From: Firmicutes bacterium UBA2598
GTDB taxonomy: Bacteria; Bacillota; PH28-bin88
DNA length: 13,582 nt
Assembly: GCA_002339345.1 (NCBI GenBank)
Contig: DDKM01000087.1
Coordinates: 3,249-16,830, forward strand
Direction of reading: 5' to 3'
Both the position numbers and the translations under genes were made by a program. The number at the start of each line of letters is the position of its first letter. Positions within the stretch are counted from its first letter, which is position 1. Under the pieces are notes generated by a model. That model saw nothing but the letters and a program-made list of their open reading frames with translations. It searched no databases and had not been told where the DNA came from. Shown piece by piece: positions 6,929 to 13,571 of this stretch.

Positions 6929-8308
6929 GTGCGCATTAGAATTAAACTGATCACCGCCATGGTCATTGTGGCGGTGACGGCCATTTCTCTGGTTGCCGTC
7001 ACCACGGGACTGGCTACCAGCAAGCTGTTCGACACCTATGTATTCAAACAGGGAGAAGCCAGGGCCCTGCAATGGGCTACGGTTTTTACGGCTTACTATG
7101 CCCAAAATGGCACCTGGGAGGGAGTCCAGAAGCTGTTAAACATCCCCAGGGGCAGGGGGGGACGGGGTTCCGGCTGGCGGGAAATGGCAGAGCAAATAGT
7201 GCTGACCGATGACAAGGGCATGGTGGTGGCTGATTCCGAAGGAACGAGAATCGGCCGTTTCCTGGACAATGGCAATACGGGGAAACCGGCGCCAATTACC
7301 TGGGAAGGCCAGCGGGTAGGCTATTTGTATTACTTTAGGGGGGCCACCTATAGTTTGACCACCCTGGAAGCGGAGTTTCGCCGTTCGGTCACCAGGGCGG
7401 TGGTATGGGGAGGTTTGGGAGCTGCACTCCTGGCTGCCGGTCTGGGTATCGCCTTTTCCCATCGCCTGACCTATTCACTGCTAAGGCTGACCGATGCTGC
7501 CGGTAAACTGGCAGGCAAGGACCTGACACACCGGGTGGCAGTAACCAGTAACGATGAGATCGGTGAACTGGCCAGGGCATTTAATACCATGGCCACCAGT
7601 CTTGAACACTATGAACAGGTCCGGCAGAACCTGGTGGCCGATGTAGCCCACGAACTGCGCACCCCGCTGGCCATTCTGCGGGGCAACCTGGAATCAATCC
7701 AGGAGGGGGTAGTTGAACCCACCCCCGTGATGATGGCCTCTCTGTATGACGAGGTTTTACGGATGTCCCGGCTGGTGGCCGATTTGCAGAATTTAAGCCT
7801 GGCTGAGGCGGGTAAGCTGCCCCTGTCCCGGTCGGCAGTTGACCTGGGTGACCTGGTGGACCAGGTGCAACTCACCTTTGCTTATGAAGCTGCCGCCAGG
7901 GGAATCACCCTATCCACGGCCATACCGCCCGATTTACCGCCAGCCTATATAGACCCGGATCGCATTACCCAGGTGATGCTGAATTTGTTAAGCAACGCCC
8001 TGCGCTATACCTGCCAGGGCGGATCTGTCCACCTGGGGGCCACAGCCCAGGCGGACCACCTCCGGATCATGGTGACGGATAACGGGCCGGGAATCTCCCC
8101 GGCGGATCTCCCCCACATCTTTAACCGCTTCTACCGGGCCGATAAAACCCGGTCGCGGGCGGAAGGGGGGAGCGGCCTGGGACTGGCCATCGCCAAGGGG
8201 TTTGTGGAGGCCCATGGCGGCCGCATTTGGGCAGAAAGCCGTCCGGGTGAAGGCAGCACCTTTTACTTTACCCTGCCCAGGGCTGATCGAACGCCAGTTA
8301 ATCCGTAA
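6929..8308 (+). CDS. BaeS-like sensor histidine kinase
   Basis: This 459-residue membrane kinase is the likely partner of the regulator just upstream. It has a first membrane helix (about 8-27), an extracytoplasmic sensor region (about 30-150), a second helix (about 156-176) and HAMP (about 177-230). The catalytic part has the H-box DVAHELRTP with His241 as acceptor, the N-box NLLSNALRYT, G1 VTDNGPGI, the F-box FNRFYRADKTRSR and G2 GSGLGLAIAKG. All core motifs are intact. The sensor domain carries a Gly/Arg-rich insert RGRGGRGSG (about 74-82) followed by VLTDDKGMVVADSEGTRIG, which looks like the core of a PAS/CACHE-like fold. The start is GTG with GGGGGAGGG upstream. The signal sensed is unknown; the neighbourhood suggests envelope stress. 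Confidence 0.93.
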   Translation: MRIRIKLITAMVIVAVTAISLVAVTTGLATSKLFDTYVFKQGEARALQWATVFTAYYAQNGTWEGVQKLLNIPRGRGGRGSGWREMAEQIVLTDDKGMVVADSEGTRIGRFLDNGNTGKPAPITWEGQRVGYLYYFRGATYSLTTLEAEFRRSVTRAVVWGGLGAALLAAGLGIAFSHRLTYSLLRLTDAAGKLAGKDLTHRVAVTSNDEIGELARAFNTMATSLEHYEQVRQNLVADVAHELRTPLAILRGNLESIQEGVVEPTPVMMASLYDEVLRMSRLVADLQNLSLAEAGKLPLSRSAVDLGDLVDQVQLTFAYEAAARGITLSTAIPPDLPPAYIDPDRITQVMLNLLSNALRYTCQGGSVHLGATAQADHLRIMVTDNGPGISPADLPHIFNRFYRADKTRSRAEGGSGLGLAIAKGFVEAHGGRIWAESRPGEGSTFYFTLPRADRTPVNP

Positions 8309-8384
8309 AGGGTGTTGCCCCCTCCGGTTACCTCCAGGACGTGGGGTGGGGTGTGAGCACAAAGAACGCCTCGCCCTGCCGGCC

Positions 8385-9014
8385 TCATTTGGTGCCGAAC
8401 AGCCTGTCCCCGGCGTCGCCGAGGCCGGGGACGATATAGCCGTGGTCATTGAGGTGGCTGTCGATGGCCGCTGTGTAAATATCCACATCGGGGTGGGCCG
8501 CCTGGAATTTTGCAATACCCTCCGGGGCGGCAATCAGGCACATCAATTTGATATTCCGGGCACCCTTATCCTTTAACAACTGGATGGCAGCCACCGCCGA
8601 CCCGCCGGTGGCCAGCATGGGATCCAGGACGATGAGATCGCGTTCCGGCACATCGGGGGGCAGCTTGCCGTAGTATTCCACCGGCTGCAGGGTGTCCGGG
8701 TCGCGGTACAGCCCGATATGTCCCACCTTGGCCGCCGGAATGAGCTTCAAGATGCCTTCCACCATACCCAGACCTGCCCGCAGGATGGGAATAATGCCAA
8801 CCTTCTTGCCGGTGATAAAGCGCACCCTGGCCGGGCCGACGGGTGTGATAACTTCCCCATCTTCCAGGGGAAAATCCCTGGTTACTTCATAGGCCATCAG
8901 GGTGGACACTTCGCCCACCAGTTCCCGGAAGTCCTTGGAACCGGTGCTGGCATCCCGGATGAAGGCCAGCTTGTGCTGGATCAAGGGGTGGTCCAGCAGG
9001 TAGACATTGGACAT
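8385..9014 (-). CDS. upp: Uracil phosphoribosyltransferase
   Basis: This cytosolic enzyme of pyrimidine salvage converts uracil and PRPP to UMP. The 209 residues match the usual family length. The PRPP-binding motif VLDPMLATGGSA spans about residues 129-140. Other family landmarks are IPILRAGLGM (about 75-84) and the uracil-binding region YIVPGLGDAGDR near the C-terminus. The start ATG at 9014 follows AAGGAGG with eight bases of spacing. It lies 14 bases after glyA, matching the conserved glyA-upp order. It is last in its unit; downstream it converges on the kinase gene with 76 bases between the stops, where I see no clear terminator on either strand. Confidence 0.98.
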   Translation of the reverse strand: MSNVYLLDHPLIQHKLAFIRDASTGSKDFRELVGEVSTLMAYEVTRDFPLEDGEVITPVGPARVRFITGKKVGIIPILRAGLGMVEGILKLIPAAKVGHIGLYRDPDTLQPVEYYGKLPPDVPERDLIVLDPMLATGGSAVAAIQLLKDKGARNIKLMCLIAAPEGIAKFQAAHPDVDIYTAAIDSHLNDHGYIVPGLGDAGDRLFGTK

Positions 9015-9028
9015 GACAAAACCTCCTT

Positions 9029-10273
9029 TTACTCGGCATACAGCGGGTATTCGGTACAAAGCTCCCGGACAATGCCTGTGGCCACAGCCTTTTTATCCCT
9101 GTCGCCAGGGTGGGAAAGAACCAGGTGGATGGCTTCCGCAATCCTGGCCATGGCGGACTGGTCCATGCCCCTGGTGGTGACCGCCGGTGTGCCGATACGA
9201 ATGCCACTGGTCACTGCCGGGCTTTGGGGGTCGAAGGGTATGGTATTCTTGTTGACGGTAATGCCCACTTCACCCAGCAGTTGTTCCCCTTCCTTGCCGG
9301 TCAGATTCTTGCTGCGCAGGTCCACCAGCAACATATGGTTATCGGTGCCGCCGGACACGATGCGGAAGCCGTACCCGGCCAGGTATTCCGCCAGGGTGCG
9401 GGCATTCACCACAATCTGTTGCTGGTAGGCTTTGAACTCCGGGGTGAGGGCTTCTTTAAAGGCCACCGCCTTGGCGGCGATGACGTGCATCAGCGGTCCT
9501 CCCTGGGTACCAGGAAAGACGGCCTTGTCAATGGCAGCGGCAAACTCTTCCCGGCACAGGATCAACCCACCCCTGGGACCCCGCAGGGTCTTGTGGGTGG
9601 TGCTGGTGACCACTTCCGCGTAGGGTACGGGGCTCTGGTGCAGACCTGCAGCCACCAGGCCGGCGATGTGGGCCATATCCACCATCAGCATGGCCCCCAC
9701 GGCATCGGCAATACGGCGAAAGGCCGCAAAATCCAGCGCCCTGGGGTAAGCGCTGGCCCCCGCCACGATCAATTTGGGTTGCTCCCTTTTGGCGATCTCC
9801 ATCAGCCGGTCATAATCAATGACCTCTGTATCCGGCTCCACCCCATAGGCGGCAAACTGGTAGTATTTACCGGAAAGGTTGACGGGGCTGCCATGGGTTA
9901 GGTGGCCACCATGGGAAAGGTTCATCCCCAGCACCTTATCCCCCGGCTGTAAAAGGGCCAGGTAGACGGCGGTGTTGGCCTGGGCGCCGGAATGGGGCTG
10001 GACATTGGCATGGTCCGCGCCGAAAAGCTCCTTGACGCGCTGGCGGGCCAGCTCTTCTGCCATATCCACAAATTCACAGCCGCCGTAATACCGCTTCCCC
10101 GGATAACCCTCGGCATATTTGTTGGTCAGGACAGAGCCCTGGGCAGCCATGACCGCCAAGCTGGTAAAGTTCTCCGAGGCAATCAGTTCCAGGTGATCGG
10201 ACTGCCGCTCCCTTTCCCTGGCAATGGCCTGGGCAATTTCCGGGTCCACGGCCTTGATGATTTCCAGGTTCAC
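9029..10273 (-). CDS. glyA: Serine hydroxymethyltransferase
   Basis: This cytosolic PLP enzyme interconverts serine and glycine while charging tetrahydrofolate with a one-carbon unit. It has 414 residues, the usual family length. Visible landmarks are LIASENF (about 30-36), the substrate region NKYAEGYPGKRYYGG (about 51-65), the cofactor-associated VDMAHIAGL (about 198-206) and TSTTHKTLRGPRGG (about 223-236) with PLP-binding Lys228. The start is the GTG at 10273, preceded by AGAGGAGAGG; a TTG seven codons upstream is in frame but overlaps that ribosome site. It follows ywlG after 82 bases containing a hairpin and precedes upp by 14 bases, so the three are probably co-transcribed. Confidence 0.98.
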   Translation of the reverse strand: MNLEIIKAVDPEIAQAIARERERQSDHLELIASENFTSLAVMAAQGSVLTNKYAEGYPGKRYYGGCEFVDMAEELARQRVKELFGADHANVQPHSGAQANTAVYLALLQPGDKVLGMNLSHGGHLTHGSPVNLSGKYYQFAAYGVEPDTEVIDYDRLMEIAKREQPKLIVAGASAYPRALDFAAFRRIADAVGAMLMVDMAHIAGLVAAGLHQSPVPYAEVVTSTTHKTLRGPRGGLILCREEFAAAIDKAVFPGTQGGPLMHVIAAKAVAFKEALTPEFKAYQQQIVVNARTLAEYLAGYGFRIVSGGTDNHMLLVDLRSKNLTGKEGEQLLGEVGITVNKNTIPFDPQSPAVTSGIRIGTPAVTTRGMDQSAMARIAEAIHLVLSHPGDRDKKAVATGIVRELCTEYPLYAE

Positions 10274-10322
10274 TAAGGTTTCCTCTCCTCTCAAACACCG
10301 TCTATTCCATCCGCCCAGAGGA

Positions 10323-10344
10323 CTCCCGCCTCTGCAGGCGGGAG
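10323..10344. repeat. Hairpin between ywlG and glyA
   Basis: CTCCCGCCT and AGGCGGGAG form a perfect nine-base-pair stem (10323-10331 and 10336-10344) with a CTGC loop. No T-run follows on the minus strand, so it is not a standard terminator. CCTCTG (10329-10334) can instead pair with CAGAGG at 10315-10320, giving a mutually exclusive second structure. It may stabilise RNA ends or affect read-through into glyA. Confidence 0.55.
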
Positions 10345-10355
10345 CAGTTCACTTA

Positions 10356-10922
10356 TTAGCGGCAATACCGGGCCCGCTCTCCCCCCACCAATTTTGGCCT
10401 GGTGCGGGCGGCGGTCACATGGGCATGCCCGATGGCCTTAACTGATAATCTGACCGGCACCACCACGGGTTTCAGGTGCATACCGATGAAGGTATCCCCG
10501 ATATCCAGGCCGGCATGGCCGACGATCCTCTCCACCACCACCGGGTGTGGAAGGGCATCCATGGCCGCAGCCGCCAGGGACCCGCCGGCGCCAGGCACCG
10601 GAACCACCGTTACCTCATCCAGGTACTGTCTTTCCATCACATCCACTTCCACCACCAGCACCCGGTTCAGGTGTTCACAGCACTGGATGGCCAGATCCAC
10701 CCCGTGGGCTGCGGCCCCGGCCATCAGTTCCGCCAGGATCACCCGGGCCACCTCCATACTGGAGGCGGTACCGATTTTATAGCCCATCACCTCACTGGTG
10801 CTGCAACCCACAACCAGCACCTGGCCAGGCTTAAGCCCGGCCACGCCCAGCAGTTCTGATACCGCATCCCTGGTCTGGGCCGCCACCTGCTGCAGGTCCA
10901 GGCCCTCCCTTTGCCGGTCCAT
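10356..10922 (-). CDS. ywlG: UPF0340/TIGR01440 family protein, YwlG-like
   Basis: This 188-residue protein belongs to the UPF0340 (DUF436, TIGR01440) family, which is widespread in Firmicutes and of unknown function. Recognisable features are VVGCSTSEVMG near residues 37-47, IQCCEHLNR with two adjacent cysteines, the Gly/Ala-rich GAGGSLAAAAM, and the C-terminal stretch DTFIGMHLKPVVVPVR. It looks soluble, with no signal peptide or membrane helix. The ATG at 10922 follows a run of seven G at suitable distance; a TTG at 10937 could extend it by five residues. Its place between rpiB and glyA is the conserved ywl arrangement, and it is probably co-transcribed with rpiB, which ends 30 bases upstream. 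Confidence 0.9.
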   Translation of the reverse strand: MDRQREGLDLQQVAAQTRDAVSELLGVAGLKPGQVLVVGCSTSEVMGYKIGTASSMEVARVILAELMAGAAAHGVDLAIQCCEHLNRVLVVEVDVMERQYLDEVTVVPVPGAGGSLAAAAMDALPHPVVVERIVGHAGLDIGDTFIGMHLKPVVVPVRLSVKAIGHAHVTAARTRPKLVGGERARYCR

Positions 10923-10952
10923 GGTCTGCCCCCCCAACTGTTTTGATCCTTC

Positions 10953-11432
10953 TTACCGTTTTTTACCTTCACCGCAGCAACCATACTTTTCTTCAATGGC
11001 GGCAACCTTGGCCACCCGCCGGGCATGGCGGCCGCCGCTGAAATCCGTCTTTAACCAAACTTCCACTATGTCCAGGGCCAGGCCGGGGCCCACCACCCGG
11101 CCGCCCATTGTAAGCACATTGGCATCATTATGCTCCCTGGCGGCGCGGGCGGAGAAGGTGTCATGGCACTGGGCCGCCCGGATGCCCGGCACCTTGTTGG
11201 CCGCCATGTTTACACCCAGCCCGGTGCCGCAAACCAGGATGCCCCGGTCATACCGGCCCTCCGCCACCGCCTCCGCCACCTGCTGGGCAAAGTCGGGATA
11301 GTCCACCGCTTCTTCATTGTATGTGCCAAAATCCTGGTAAGGGATACCGGCCCCGTCCAGATACTTTTTAATCACTTCTTTCAGGGCGAACCCGCCGTGG
11401 TCTCCACCCAGGGCTATGCGCAAAACCCTCAC
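10953..11432 (-). CDS. rpiB: Ribose-5-phosphate isomerase B
   Basis: This cytosolic pentose-phosphate enzyme interconverts ribose 5-phosphate and ribulose 5-phosphate. RpiB/LacAB landmarks are IALGGDHGGF near the start, DYPDFA (about 44-49), the catalytic loop ILVCGTGLGVNMAANK with Cys68, and HNDANVLTMGGR (about 101-112). The frame begins at GTG 11432, preceded by an in-frame stop 12 bases upstream. AAGGA lies almost against this GTG, so the TTG at 11423, giving the family-typical beginning MRIALGGDHGGF, may be the true start. The C-terminus YGCCGEGKKR is short and basic. A terminator of the upstream ywlE unit lies before it, so it should have its own promoter in 11433-11512, where I find no strong match. 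Confidence 0.95.
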   Translation of the reverse strand: MRVLRIALGGDHGGFALKEVIKKYLDGAGIPYQDFGTYNEEAVDYPDFAQQVAEAVAEGRYDRGILVCGTGLGVNMAANKVPGIRAAQCHDTFSARAAREHNDANVLTMGGRVVGPGLALDIVEVWLKTDFSGGRHARRVAKVAAIEEKYGCCGEGKKR

Positions 11433-11512
11433 ATCCTTGTTTTATCGATTGGAGAAAAACCCCTGGTGATGAAATTTCTACACCATTCGGCTTTTCCCTT
11501 TTATGATGGTGA

Positions 11513-11547
11513 ACAAAAACGGCCGTCCCTTCCTATTGTGGACGGCC
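11513..11547 (-). terminator. Intrinsic terminator after ywlE
   Basis: On the minus strand GGCCGTCC/GGACGGCC forms an eight-base-pair stem (arms 11540-11547 and 11521-11528) with an 11-base loop, followed by GTTTTTGTTC. It lies nine bases beyond the ywlE stop and divides the ywl cluster into two transcription units. Confidence 0.85.
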
Positions 11548-11556
11548 CATGGAAAT

Positions 11557-12087
11557 CTATTCCTCCCCGCCTGGCAGGGTAGGTTCCGCCTCCGGCGCCT
11601 CCATTGCCGGTGCTGGGGCAAGACCCGTTTCCGCCACAAACCGGTCAAGGGCCTGGTCAACCATCTCCGAAATGGTTTGGCTGCACCGGCGGTAGGTTTC
11701 CAGATCACCGCCGAAGGGGTCCGCGATGTCCCCATCCGGCATGCCGGCATATTCCGCCAGGGTGAAAACCTTTTCCGCGGCACCACCGTAGAGGGTGGCG
11801 ACCAGATCCTTGTGCCTGCGGGTCATGGTCAGAATCAGGTCCGCCCGGGCCACCTCCTCCGCCATCAAAAACCCCGACCGGTGGGAATCCAGGTTCAATC
11901 CCTGTTCCCCCATGGCCAGGATGGCATTATCGGACGCCGGCTGGCCGGAGGCGGCGGCAATACCCCTGGAAAAAACCTCCACACTTTCCCGCAACCCGCG
12001 TTCCGTCAAATACCGCCTGGCTACAGCCTCCGCCATGGGACTGCGGCAGGTATTGCCAGTACACACAAACAGGATGCGGTGCATCAT
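11557..12087 (-). CDS. ywlE: Protein-arginine phosphatase (low-molecular-weight phosphatase family)
   Basis: This cytosolic phosphatase of the low-molecular-weight PTP fold probably removes phosphate from phosphoarginine in proteins marked by McsB. The P-loop is VCTGNTCRS with nucleophile Cys9 and Arg15. The Thr in the GNT position (Thr13, equivalent to Thr11 of B. subtilis YwlE) is the residue known to favour arginine over tyrosine phosphate. The general acid is Asp123 in DPFGGD. The 176 residues exceed the roughly 150 of YwlE because of a C-terminal Ala/Pro/Glu-rich tail (about 156-176). The start ATG at 12087 follows AGGGGGTG; a second ATG is next to it and a GTG lies six bases earlier. 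It begins nine bases after mntP and ends before a terminator. Confidence 0.92.
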   Translation of the reverse strand: MMHRILFVCTGNTCRSPMAEAVARRYLTERGLRESVEVFSRGIAAASGQPASDNAILAMGEQGLNLDSHRSGFLMAEEVARADLILTMTRRHKDLVATLYGGAAEKVFTLAEYAGMPDGDIADPFGGDLETYRRCSQTISEMVDQALDRFVAETGLAPAPAMEAPEAEPTLPGGEE

Positions 12088-12096
12088 GATCACCCC

Positions 12097-12681
12097 CTAG
12101 CCACCCATCAGCATGCGTACTCCGATGAAAACCAGTACAAGACCACCGGCAGCCTGGGCCTTTTCACCCAACCAGCCTCCCAGGCGGCGGCCCAGCAAAA
12201 AACCGGCCACCGTCATCACCCCCGCCACCATACCCATGATCAGCACCGTCAGGGCCAGGTTGGCCCGCAGGGTACCCAGGCCAAACCCTACCGTCAGGGC
12301 ATCCAGGCTGACACTGCCCGCCAGTACCGTTAACCCCCAAACTCCGGAGAAAACATGGATCTGAGTCTGGCCCCCCCCGGCACTCAGCGGTTTTCTACTC
12401 ACCGGCGTAACACTTCCCTGCCAGGCTTCCCGCAGCATCAACACCCCGATCAGGATCAGCACCACCGCACCGATGAGGCCCGCCCACTGACCCACCGCCC
12501 GGCCAAGCATGCAACCCAGGTACAGACCCAACAAGGGCATGAAAACATGGAATAAACTGATTACTCCGGCCACCACGTAAATTTCCCGCCGGCGGATGCC
12601 CCCCATGCCAATTCCCACGGCCATGGAAAAGGCGTCGGTGCCAAGGGCCAATGCTACGATCACTACGGTGGATAACTCCAT
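12097..12681 (-). CDS. mntP: Manganese efflux pump MntP
   Basis: This is an inner-membrane Mn2+ exporter of the MntP (YebN, formerly UPF0059) family. The 194 residues contain about six hydrophobic segments in two related halves. Each half has the acidic signature: LGTDAFSMAVG with Asp16 and SVSLDALTVGFG with Asp127, matching residues needed for transport in E. coli MntP (Asp16, Asp118). A cytoplasmic loop (about 87-110) separates the halves. The start ATG at 12681 follows GGGAGG; an in-frame ATG at 12702 has no ribosome site. This position corresponds to ywlD in the B. subtilis cluster. It is coupled to ywlE, with nine bases between. The leader shows no recognisable yybP-ykoY manganese riboswitch. 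Confidence 0.93.
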   Translation of the reverse strand: MELSTVVIVALALGTDAFSMAVGIGMGGIRRREIYVVAGVISLFHVFMPLLGLYLGCMLGRAVGQWAGLIGAVVLILIGVLMLREAWQGSVTPVSRKPLSAGGGQTQIHVFSGVWGLTVLAGSVSLDALTVGFGLGTLRANLALTVLIMGMVAGVMTVAGFLLGRRLGGWLGEKAQAAGGLVLVFIGVRMLMGG

Positions 12682-12821
12682 GGGAAACCTCCCATCGGTC
12701 ATTCTTTGGGACGGAAGAACACACCGCCGTTTCTGATACTAGTATGTCTTAACCCGGCACGCCATAGCAGCCGTGTAGACAAAAACACCTTCCGTTGCCT
12801 TGGAAGCAGCCGGCCTGTCCC

Positions 12822-12827
12822 ATAATA
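12822..12827 (-). promoter_or_regulatory. Extended -10 promoter of mntP-ywlE
   Basis: The minus strand reads ATATGGTATTATGGG, giving TATTAT with an upstream TGG (extended -10 pattern). The -35 region does not match consensus. Transcription would start near 12815 and give a leader of about 134 bases. The same 11-mer TGGTATTATGG occurs in the cssR promoter. Confidence 0.4.
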
Positions 12828-12856
12828 CCATATTTACCGAACCTGTCCTTCAGTAC

Positions 12857-13270
12857 TCAGAAAGTAGCTGGATCAACCCGCGTGATGGTGGGAACTGTGT
12901 CAAAAACCCGATCAGTGGAAATGATATGGGTGATCCTGTGGTGAACCATGACCGCCAGGTGGATCAAATCCCGGGGACTCAAGGCTGGATAGACATTCAC
13001 CATTTCCCTGGCCATGTTGACCTCCCGCATGGTTACAGGCATGACCTTACCTTCCATTAATGTGTGGAAGCGGTCAAATACCTGCAACCCTGTTTCACGG
13101 CGGTTGATGTACAGGTAACGACAGAGGATTTCCTGGAAAACCTCCGCATCTGTAACGGCATCCAGGGACTCCGCGGCAATGGCTTTGATCACTTTCCGGC
13201 AAGGATCCCTGTATGCATGCTCCGTACCGGTAGCGTACATGGGGATATTGGTATCAATGAAAAACCTCAT
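12857..13270 (-). CDS. vapC: PIN-domain ribonuclease toxin, VapC type
   Basis: This is a probable RNA-cleaving toxin of the PIN-domain family, 137 residues, the usual VapC size. The acidic active-site residues are visible: Asp6 in FIDTNIPMY, Glu43 or Glu47 in TDAEVFQEIL, Asp101 in LSPRDLIHLA and Asp120 in IISTDRVFD. The protein ends RVDPATF, as is common in the family. Its ATG overlaps the antitoxin stop by four bases (ATGA), giving coupled translation. It lacks a clear terminator; transcription could run into the mntP region downstream. The tRNA or rRNA target cannot be predicted from sequence. The symbol is used in the family sense only. Confidence 0.88.
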   Translation of the reverse strand: MRFFIDTNIPMYATGTEHAYRDPCRKVIKAIAAESLDAVTDAEVFQEILCRYLYINRRETGLQVFDRFHTLMEGKVMPVTMREVNMAREMVNVYPALSPRDLIHLAVMVHHRITHIISTDRVFDTVPTITRVDPATF

Positions 13271-13509
13271 TCCCCACGAGCCTCCTCAATTTGCCGTTTC
13301 ATAACCCCCCAGTCCTCCACCGGCCCTTCAAGCATGAACAGTTCCTCTGCTGCCTTCAACTTGCCCTCACGGGTTGCCCGGTACCTGGCATCAATGGCTT
13401 CCCGCACTATTTCGGCGAGGGAAACATTCCTTTCCCTGGACTCTTTCCTTAACAAGCGCATCCGTTCGGCATCCAGGCGAATTTCCAGTCGTTCGGAGAG
13501 TTCTGTCAT
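13267..13509 (-). CDS. vapB: Ribbon-helix-helix antitoxin, CopG/VapB type
   Basis: This 80-residue partner of the PIN toxin has an N-terminal ribbon-helix-helix DNA-binding domain: the strand LEIRLDAERM (about 8-17) followed by two helices, KESRERN and SLAEIVREAIDARYRA. The C-terminal half (about 45-80) is acidic and helical and would wrap the toxin; GPVEDWGVMKRQIEEARGE is typical of such tails. The ATG at 13509 follows GGAGGGG with five bases of spacing; the frame stays open to the window edge but that part covers the promoter. It would repress its own operon at the inverted repeat just upstream. Confidence 0.88.
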   Translation of the reverse strand: MTELSERLEIRLDAERMRLLRKESRERNVSLAEIVREAIDARYRATREGKLKAAEELFMLEGPVEDWGVMKRQIEEARGE

Positions 13510-13525
13510 TACAACCCCTCCATTT

Positions 13526-13555
13526 TTTACGGTTACGTACATATCATACCGTAAA
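13526..13555. promoter_or_regulatory. Inverted repeat operator of the toxin-antitoxin operon
   Basis: TTTACGGT (13526-13533) and ACCGTAAA (13548-13555) are perfect eight-base inverted arms separated by 14 bases; the second arm touches the -10 box. The spacer contains TACGTA, itself a palindrome. The arrangement fits cooperative binding by an RHH antitoxin that blocks polymerase. Part of the arm sequence (CGTAAA) recurs at the -35 position. Confidence 0.6.
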
Positions 13556-13571
13556 CAGGGCCCATCGTAAA
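13543..13571 (-). promoter_or_regulatory. Promoter of the toxin-antitoxin operon
   Basis: On the minus strand TTTACG (-35, 13566-13571) and TATGAT (-10, 13543-13548) are separated by exactly 17 bases. They match four and five of six consensus positions. Transcription would start near 13536, giving a leader of about 27 bases before the antitoxin ATG. This is the best sigma-A promoter in the window. Confidence 0.65.

Noticed and set aside
8309..8384. Possible bidirectional terminator between the convergent kinase and upp genes
   Set aside because: No stem followed by a T-run is visible on either strand in these 76 bases, although one would be expected here.
9110..9901. Plus-strand open frame of about 260 codons
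   Set aside because: It lies opposite glyA, which is intact, with low-complexity His/Gly/Gln-rich translation and no ribosome site.
11503..12333. Plus-strand open frame of about 275 codons
   Set aside because: It covers the reverse strand of ywlE, a terminator and part of mntP, all well supported on the minus strand.
12778..12806. Terminator-like hairpin CTTCC/GGAAG followed by TTTTTG in the mntP leader (minus strand)
   Set aside because: The stem has only five base pairs and an eight-base loop, too weak to call an attenuator or terminator without folding or expression data.
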